Shown here: positions 59,950 to 63,678 of the stretch, piece after piece
Numbering within the stretch: the stretch's first letter is position 1
Layout of the letters: each line of letters begins with the position of its first letter
Source of the DNA: Chthoniobacterales bacterium
GTDB lineage: Bacteria > Verrucomicrobiota > Verrucomicrobiia > Chthoniobacterales > UBA10450
Direction: 5' to 3'
DNA length: 63,678 bases
Assembly: GCA_003244145.1 (NCBI GenBank)
Contig: QHBM01000109.1
Span: 1-63,678, forward strand
Notes under the pieces: generated by a model
What the model was told of the DNA's origin: nothing
What the model saw: the letters and a program-made list of their open reading frames with translations, nothing else
Database searches by the model: none
Translations under genes and position numbers: made by a program

Positions 59950-60840
59950 TTAAGGAGAGGTCACAGGCGACGGCTCGGGGAGGTTCGTATCCGATGCAGG
60001 AACCCGATGGGGGCGGGGGCTCTTCAGTGCTCTTGATGCTGGCGGTCGCTCGCCGCCTTTATTCATGGCGAGCAGCTCCGAGACGGTGACGAACTTGAAG
60101 CCTCTCGCGAGGAGAGTGTCGAAGACTTGCGGCATCGCCTCGATCGTCGGCGGGTGGATGTCATGCGATAAGATAATCGAACCCGGGCGCGCTCCGGCGA
60201 TGATTCGTTGGGCGACGACGCTCGGTCCCGGCCGCTTCCAATCCAGCGGATCAACGTCCCACAAAATGACTTTGTAACCGAACTCCTGATTCACCCAGAT
60301 GCGTTGCCGTTTCGTCAGCTCTCCGTAGGGCGGCCGCATGAGCTTCGGTTTCAGGCCAACCGTTTTCACGATGAGATCCTCGGTCCGTTGCAACTGACTG
60401 CGGACGCCTGCGTCAGAAAGCTTCGCGAGGTTTGGATGCGACCACGAGTGATTTCCGATTTCGTGTCCTTCGGCGACCTCCCGTTGCAGGACGGTGGGAT
60501 TTTGCTGAACACATTCGCCGAGAACGAAAAACGTCAGCTTGATGTGACGCTTCGCCGCCATCTCGAGCAGCTTCGCCGTGTTCGTCGCATGCGGTCCGTC
60601 GTCGAAAGTCATCGCGATGTAAGGGCCGTCGACATTCACGTCGGTGAACGTGATCTTTTCTGCCGCCGGCGTCGTCGGCTCCGGGGCCACCGGTGTCTCC
60701 GTTGTGTTCTGAGCGTGCAACGCCGATATGGCTGACAACAGGAGCGCGACTGTGAGCTGCGAACACTGATTCATTGCTGACGAATAGCGTAACTTGGAAA
60801 TCATGGCGCGGCTCATTTTCGCTGGATTTTCTTCGTTCAT
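59950..60840 (-). CDS. Exported polysaccharide deacetylase (NodB domain)
   Basis: 296 residues from the ATG at 60840, chosen because GGAGGG lies 7 bp upstream. A signal sequence follows a basic stretch (core TVALLLSAISALHAQ). The NodB domain (about 65-255) has TFDDGPH with the catalytic Asp and metal Asp, the HSWSHPNL His pair, the RPPYGE motif and the ILSHDIHP C-terminal motif: all five are in place. It should N-deacetylate peptidoglycan or another GlcNAc polymer. The C-terminal tail is Pro/Ser-rich. Confidence 0.9.
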   Translation of the reverse strand: MNEENPAKMSRAMISKLRYSSAMNQCSQLTVALLLSAISALHAQNTTETPVAPEPTTPAAEKITFTDVNVDGPYIAMTFDDGPHATNTAKLLEMAAKRHIKLTFFVLGECVQQNPTVLQREVAEGHEIGNHSWSHPNLAKLSDAGVRSQLQRTEDLIVKTVGLKPKLMRPPYGELTKRQRIWVNQEFGYKVILWDVDPLDWKRPGPSVVAQRIIAGARPGSIILSHDIHPPTIEAMPQVFDTLLARGFKFVTVSELLAMNKGGERPPASRALKSPRPHRVPASDTNLPEPSPVTSP

Positions 60841-60906
60841 TTTCTGTCCCTCCAAATTGTTTCCGCGGTGGTTGCCTTGGATTTTCTTTCGATCAAACGA
60901 CGTTCA

Positions 60907-61041
60907 TCAGAGTTCTTCGATTAGTTCCTTGAAAAATTCGCGAATCTTCTCTTTTGAATGTTTCAGCGCGCGGCGCCCCATAGTTGTGGAGCGATAGACC
61001 CGACGGCTTCGGCCGTCCGCGCGAGAATTTTCGCGCTCAGA
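60907..61041 (-). pseudogene. Fragment: PadR C-terminal end
   Basis: Reads SERENSRADGRSRRVYRSTT, then MGRRALKHSKEKIREFFKEL, and a stop at 60907-60909, aligning with the wing and last helix of the PadR protein at 59470 but clearly diverged. The N-terminal DNA-reading helices are missing. It overlaps the stop of the DUF2945 gene and precedes the deacetylase. Confidence 0.75.
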
Positions 61042-61261
61042 GCTTCTTCAAAGCCGCACCTTTATGCATCGCCATGTGGTCCGTCTTATCGCTTTTAATC
61101 AAATACTGCGGCTCTTCCTTGGAGGCGCGCACTGTGTAGGTCTTGAACTTGATCGCTTTGGTGACCTTTTTCTTGATCGTCCCCCGAACGCGGCCCGCTT
61201 CCGAGTTCCACTCTACGTGATCTCCAACTTTGAATTCGTCCTTCATCGGCGTTTTGCTCAT
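61037..61261 (-). CDS. DUF2945 (TUDOR-like) small protein
   Basis: 74 residues. FKVGDHVEWNSEAGRVRGTI, then KKKVTKAIKFKTYTVRASKE, and HKGAALKKL at the end are the DUF2945 / hypervirulence-associated TUDOR-domain pattern; function is unknown. It lies 9 bp after the HAD hydrolase stop and belongs to the GH15-HAD-DUF2945 run. Confidence 0.85.
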   Translation of the reverse strand: MSKTPMKDEFKVGDHVEWNSEAGRVRGTIKKKVTKAIKFKTYTVRASKEEPQYLIKSDKTDHMAMHKGAALKKL

Positions 61262-61270
61262 TGGTTTTTC

Positions 61271-62110
61271 TTAGGCGGAAGCGGAGGTTGCTCGCGGGAG
61301 AACAAATTTCTCCATGGCATACGCAAATCCATCTTCCTCGTTGCTCAAGGTGACAAAGTTCGCCTGCGCCTGGACCTGCGGACTGGCGTTGCCCATGGCA
61401 ATACTCAGGCCGCTTTTGTCGAACATCATGACGTCGTTAGGCATGTCGCCGATGGTGGCGATTTCCTCGGCCGGAATGTGCAGAGAACGGGAGAGAAATT
61501 CGACCACGCCTCCCTTGTTTGCTTCGGGGTTGGTTACATCCAGGTAGTAAGGCTGGGAGCGCGCCGCGGAAGCCTGACCGTGTAGCTCCGCCTGCAGAGC
61601 TGCCTCACACTTGGCGACCGCGTCGAGGTCGTCGCTTACGCCAACAATCTTGACCGCGGAGTCCAGCAGCGGGCCGAAATCGGTCGAGACTTTCGCTTCG
61701 AACTTCACCGTCCAGGCTTCGCGCGCCACATGCGCACCCTGGGGATCGGGCACAAACCAATCGGTCGCGGTATAGAGCCACCCCTCGAGTTTGTGCTGCT
61801 CGATCACCTCCAGCGCACGGGCGCCCGCGGCTCGAGAAATGAAACGAGATTGAATCACGCTCAGATCAGGGTTCACGAAGACGCCGCCGTTAAAGCCCGC
61901 GATAATGGTGTCGATCTTCAGATCGTCGATCAGCATCTTCATGCCGCGCGGCGGCCGCCCGCTCGTGATCGTAAATCCGATACCGGCAGCGCGCAGAGCT
62001 GCGACGGCGGCTCGGGCCCGCGGCGTGACGAGCTTGTCGTTCGTTACCAGCGCCCCGTCCACATCGGCGAGCATCAGAGAAATCTTTGTCGGTTTGGGAG
62101 AAGTCTTCAT
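61271..62110 (-). CDS. Cof-type HAD-superfamily hydrolase
   Basis: 279 residues from the Met codon at 62110. The HAD core has motif I LADVDGALVTND (nucleophile D16 and D18), motif II SGRPPRG, and motif III/IV GGVVEFLSRSL and IGDMPNDVMMFDKSG. The usual T/V after the DxDG of motif I is Ala here (DVDGAL rather than DVDGTL). The cap domain is the large C2 type, common in sugar phosphatases. It follows the glucoamylase gene by 5 bp, suggesting joint carbohydrate metabolism; the substrate is unknown. Confidence 0.87.
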   Translation of the reverse strand: MKTSPKPTKISLMLADVDGALVTNDKLVTPRARAAVAALRAAGIGFTITSGRPPRGMKMLIDDLKIDTIIAGFNGGVFVNPDLSVIQSRFISRAAGARALEVIEQHKLEGWLYTATDWFVPDPQGAHVAREAWTVKFEAKVSTDFGPLLDSAVKIVGVSDDLDAVAKCEAALQAELHGQASAARSQPYYLDVTNPEANKGGVVEFLSRSLHIPAEEIATIGDMPNDVMMFDKSGLSIAMGNASPQVQAQANFVTLSNEEDGFAYAMEKFVLPRATSASA

Positions 62111-62115
62111 TTTCT

Positions 62116-63678
62116 TTAGGAAATGATGGCAACGCGATGGGTTTCCGCATCCTCTTTTTTGGCGCACTGCAACGCGAACTCGATTTCAGTACCTGCGGAC
62201 AATGTGCTTGTCGGCAGGTCGGCGAACCAAACTCCGACCGCGGTCTCGCTTGCGCTCACTTCACCTCCCGCGCCCCGGGTCCCGCGCCAACGAATCACCG
62301 CTGGGCTGCTGGTAATCACTCGCAACGTTTTGCCCGCTGGAATCCGCCCGCACCGATGCGCGCAGGTCCACATCTCGAACTTCGACCCGGTGCGCTGTTC
62401 GACGTACCGCTGGTGCGCAGGCCCGACTCGATCGAACGACACGCCGTCGGCGCGGCTGCGCACAAGGCTGAGGTATTCCGCGTGCGCCCAGCAGAGGGGC
62501 ATCGCTGAGCCGGTGGGGAGGCCGCGTTTGAATTTTGTCCCGGGCAAATCATCGCCGAACCATACTTGCTCGGGCAGCATTCCGCCGGCGTTTGAGAAAT
62601 GTTCGAGCGTTTTTATAAACGGCAACGCGTCCCGTCCTGCCTCGAGCTCGTAATGGCCGCGCTCGCCAGTCAGCAACGGCCATGCGCCGCCGACTCCGGT
62701 ACCGTCGAACGCTGCGCCATCCGCGTGCTGTCCGTAACCGTCATGATTGTAACGCTGCCAGCACGGGCCTTGCGGAAGATCATGTTTGATGACCGCATCG
62801 ATGACCGCCAGCGAATCGACGATGAGCGGATCGTGCGGGTCGCGTAAACCGAGCCGGACGAGGCTGAGAAAATCTCCGCCCACGACGTTGCGCGCCGGAT
62901 GCTCGCCGCCGCCATTTGCGATCCGCAACACGGCGGTATCCGGCTGGGCGGTCGCATGCGGGTTGTTACAATCAGCGGGCGTAATCCGCAGATAATGCCG
63001 TGGGCGGCCGGGGACGAGTTCACCGCAGGTTGTGACCGTCCATTCCTCGAGGTGCGCTGAAAGCCAGTCGGCATAGTCGAGGCAAAATTGCGTCGTATTT
63101 TCATCGCCCCGCGCACGCGCAAATTCGGCCGCGATCACCAGGCCGGCAATGATCGCGGCGAGGGTTCCTGGCGAGTAGCCAGACGCTTCCTCCCACCGCT
63201 CCTGGCGGGTGACGGGGCCATAAAGAATCAAGTAACTGGCAGCGCGCGAAACGACCGTCCACGGATCGAAGAGCCCGAGCGCATTTTCTTTACGCAAATG
63301 CCAGGCGAGCAGGATGGGTGCGGCCACTTCGTCCAATTGCAACCCGGTCCAAAATGCTTCGCCGTGGATCCAGGAGTTTTGGGGCAACTCGCCATCCGGT
63401 TCCTGTAAACAAGCGAGCCAGATCAAGGCGGCGCGCGCCGTTTCGGTCTGACCGCTGGCGAGCAACCCGATGGCGCTCTGCACGAGATCGCGCGGCCAGA
63501 CAAGATGATAACCCCCGATTGCGTTGTCGCCTTTCGTTTCGCCCCACGGGATGCTCATCGAGGCGACGATCGCGCCGCGAAAAGTCTTGTCTTCATGGGC
63601 GAGCAGAGTGCAGCGGCTTAGCCGATGCATTCCGCCGCCATCGCCAGTGTGCTGGCTCAAGTCGAGGGTCGCGCTGGC
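62116..63678 (-). CDS. GH15 glucoamylase-like enzyme, N-terminus beyond window edge
   Basis: The reading frame is open to the end of the window, so only the C-terminal ~520 residues are visible. The catalytic (alpha/alpha)6 barrel includes GGYHLVWPRDLVQSAIGLLA, LPQNSWIHGEAFWTGLQLDE and a WPLLTGERGHYELEAG segment, and carries the two Glu expected of an inverting glucoamylase. A beta-sandwich C-terminus follows (KTLRVITSSPAVIRW). It should release glucose from alpha-glucan ends or split trehalose. It starts an operon with the HAD hydrolase. Confidence 0.9.
   Translation of the reverse strand, partial: ASATLDLSQHTGDGGGMHRLSRCTLLAHEDKTFRGAIVASMSIPWGETKGDNAIGGYHLVWPRDLVQSAIGLLASGQTETARAALIWLACLQEPDGELPQNSWIHGEAFWTGLQLDEVAAPILLAWHLRKENALGLFDPWTVVSRAASYLILYGPVTRQERWEEASGYSPGTLAAIIAGLVIAAEFARARGDENTTQFCLDYADWLSAHLEEWTVTTCGELVPGRPRHYLRITPADCNNPHATAQPDTAVLRIANGGGEHPARNVVGGDFLSLVRLGLRDPHDPLIVDSLAVIDAVIKHDLPQGPCWQRYNHDGYGQHADGAAFDGTGVGGAWPLLTGERGHYELEAGRDALPFIKTLEHFSNAGGMLPEQVWFGDDLPGTKFKRGLPTGSAMPLCWAHAEYLSLVRSRADGVSFDRVGPAHQRYVEQRTGSKFEMWTCAHRCGRIPAGKTLRVITSSPAVIRWRGTRGAGGEVSASETAVGVWFADLPTSTLSAGTEIEFALQCAKKEDAETHRVAIIS

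Overview
The window looks like chromosomal DNA from a high-GC, diderm soil bacterium, most likely Verrucomicrobiota (Chthoniobacterales/Spartobacteria-like). The placement is inferred from gene content: an MCE/Mla lipid-transport operon and an outer-membrane barrel tail (so an outer membrane), Tat-exported enzymes, several DUF2723/TMTC-type GT-C membrane proteins with TPRs, and large secreted proteins ending in a recurrent twin ~120-residue module. No 16S or other phylogenetic marker is present, so the placement is not proven.

Layout. 1-6.3 kb: a lipoprotein cut by the window edge, a small unknown protein, an mlaE-mlaF-mlaD-like operon running into a PIN/TRAM protein and an FkbM methyltransferase, then convergent trpS. 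6.4-12.1 kb (minus): a giant secreted protein, a Tat-exported glycosylasparaginase, and a VKOR + DsbA disulfide-forming pair. 12.2-21.4 kb (plus): a secreted/surface block with a DUF4410-like protein, a BNR/sialidase-like protein, a stand-alone twin-module protein and three tandem collagen-like proteins with different C-terminal heads. 21.8-28.5 kb: two orphan antitoxin-like genes, two GT-C/TPR membrane glycosyltransferase-like proteins and an ADOP/MacB-type permease. 28.5-36 kb: a patchy accessory zone with an XRE regulator and two palindromic operators, gene-tail remnants, a TPR protein, nitroreductase, class C beta-lactamase, tRNA-Ala(CGC), interspersed repeats, a GIY-YIG gene and a ferritin-VIT1 fusion (MbfA-like). 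36-46.3 kb: a giant IPT/NHL secreted protein, a DMT transporter, a GlsB-like protein, serA and two GT-C proteins. 46.4-47.9 kb: a mobile-element graveyard between a tRNA 3' fragment and a tRNA-Leu 5' half, holding a dead tyrosine integrase and a CHAT-domain tail. 48-55.6 kb: truncated haemoglobin, DUF4142 protein, cupredoxin, lipid kinase, FAD oxidoreductase + DoxX, and an NfeD-slipin operon. 56-63.7 kb (minus): a PadR-DoxX-multicopper oxidase-ChrA operon, a polysaccharide deacetylase and a GH15 glucoamylase-HAD-DUF2945 operon running off the window.

Themes. (1) Surface display: four secreted proteins share one C-terminal twin module that ends exactly at the C-terminus, alongside three collagen-like proteins and four GT-C proteins that could glycosylate exported proteins. 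(2) Stress and redox handling: VKOR/DsbA, truncated haemoglobin, FAD oxidoreductase/DoxX, cupredoxin, multicopper oxidase, chromate transporter and MbfA. A 20-bp operator (AGTCAA-N8-TTGACT) lies upstream of both the haemoglobin and the DoxX/oxidoreductase genes. (3) Genome plasticity: two interspersed repeat families, tRNA fragments, and six 3'-end gene fragments, several beside an intact relative with an unrelated gene in between. The VIT1 tail, which flanks a GIY-YIG gene and a repeat, is the clearest candidate for an undescribed mobile or gene-end-replacing process.
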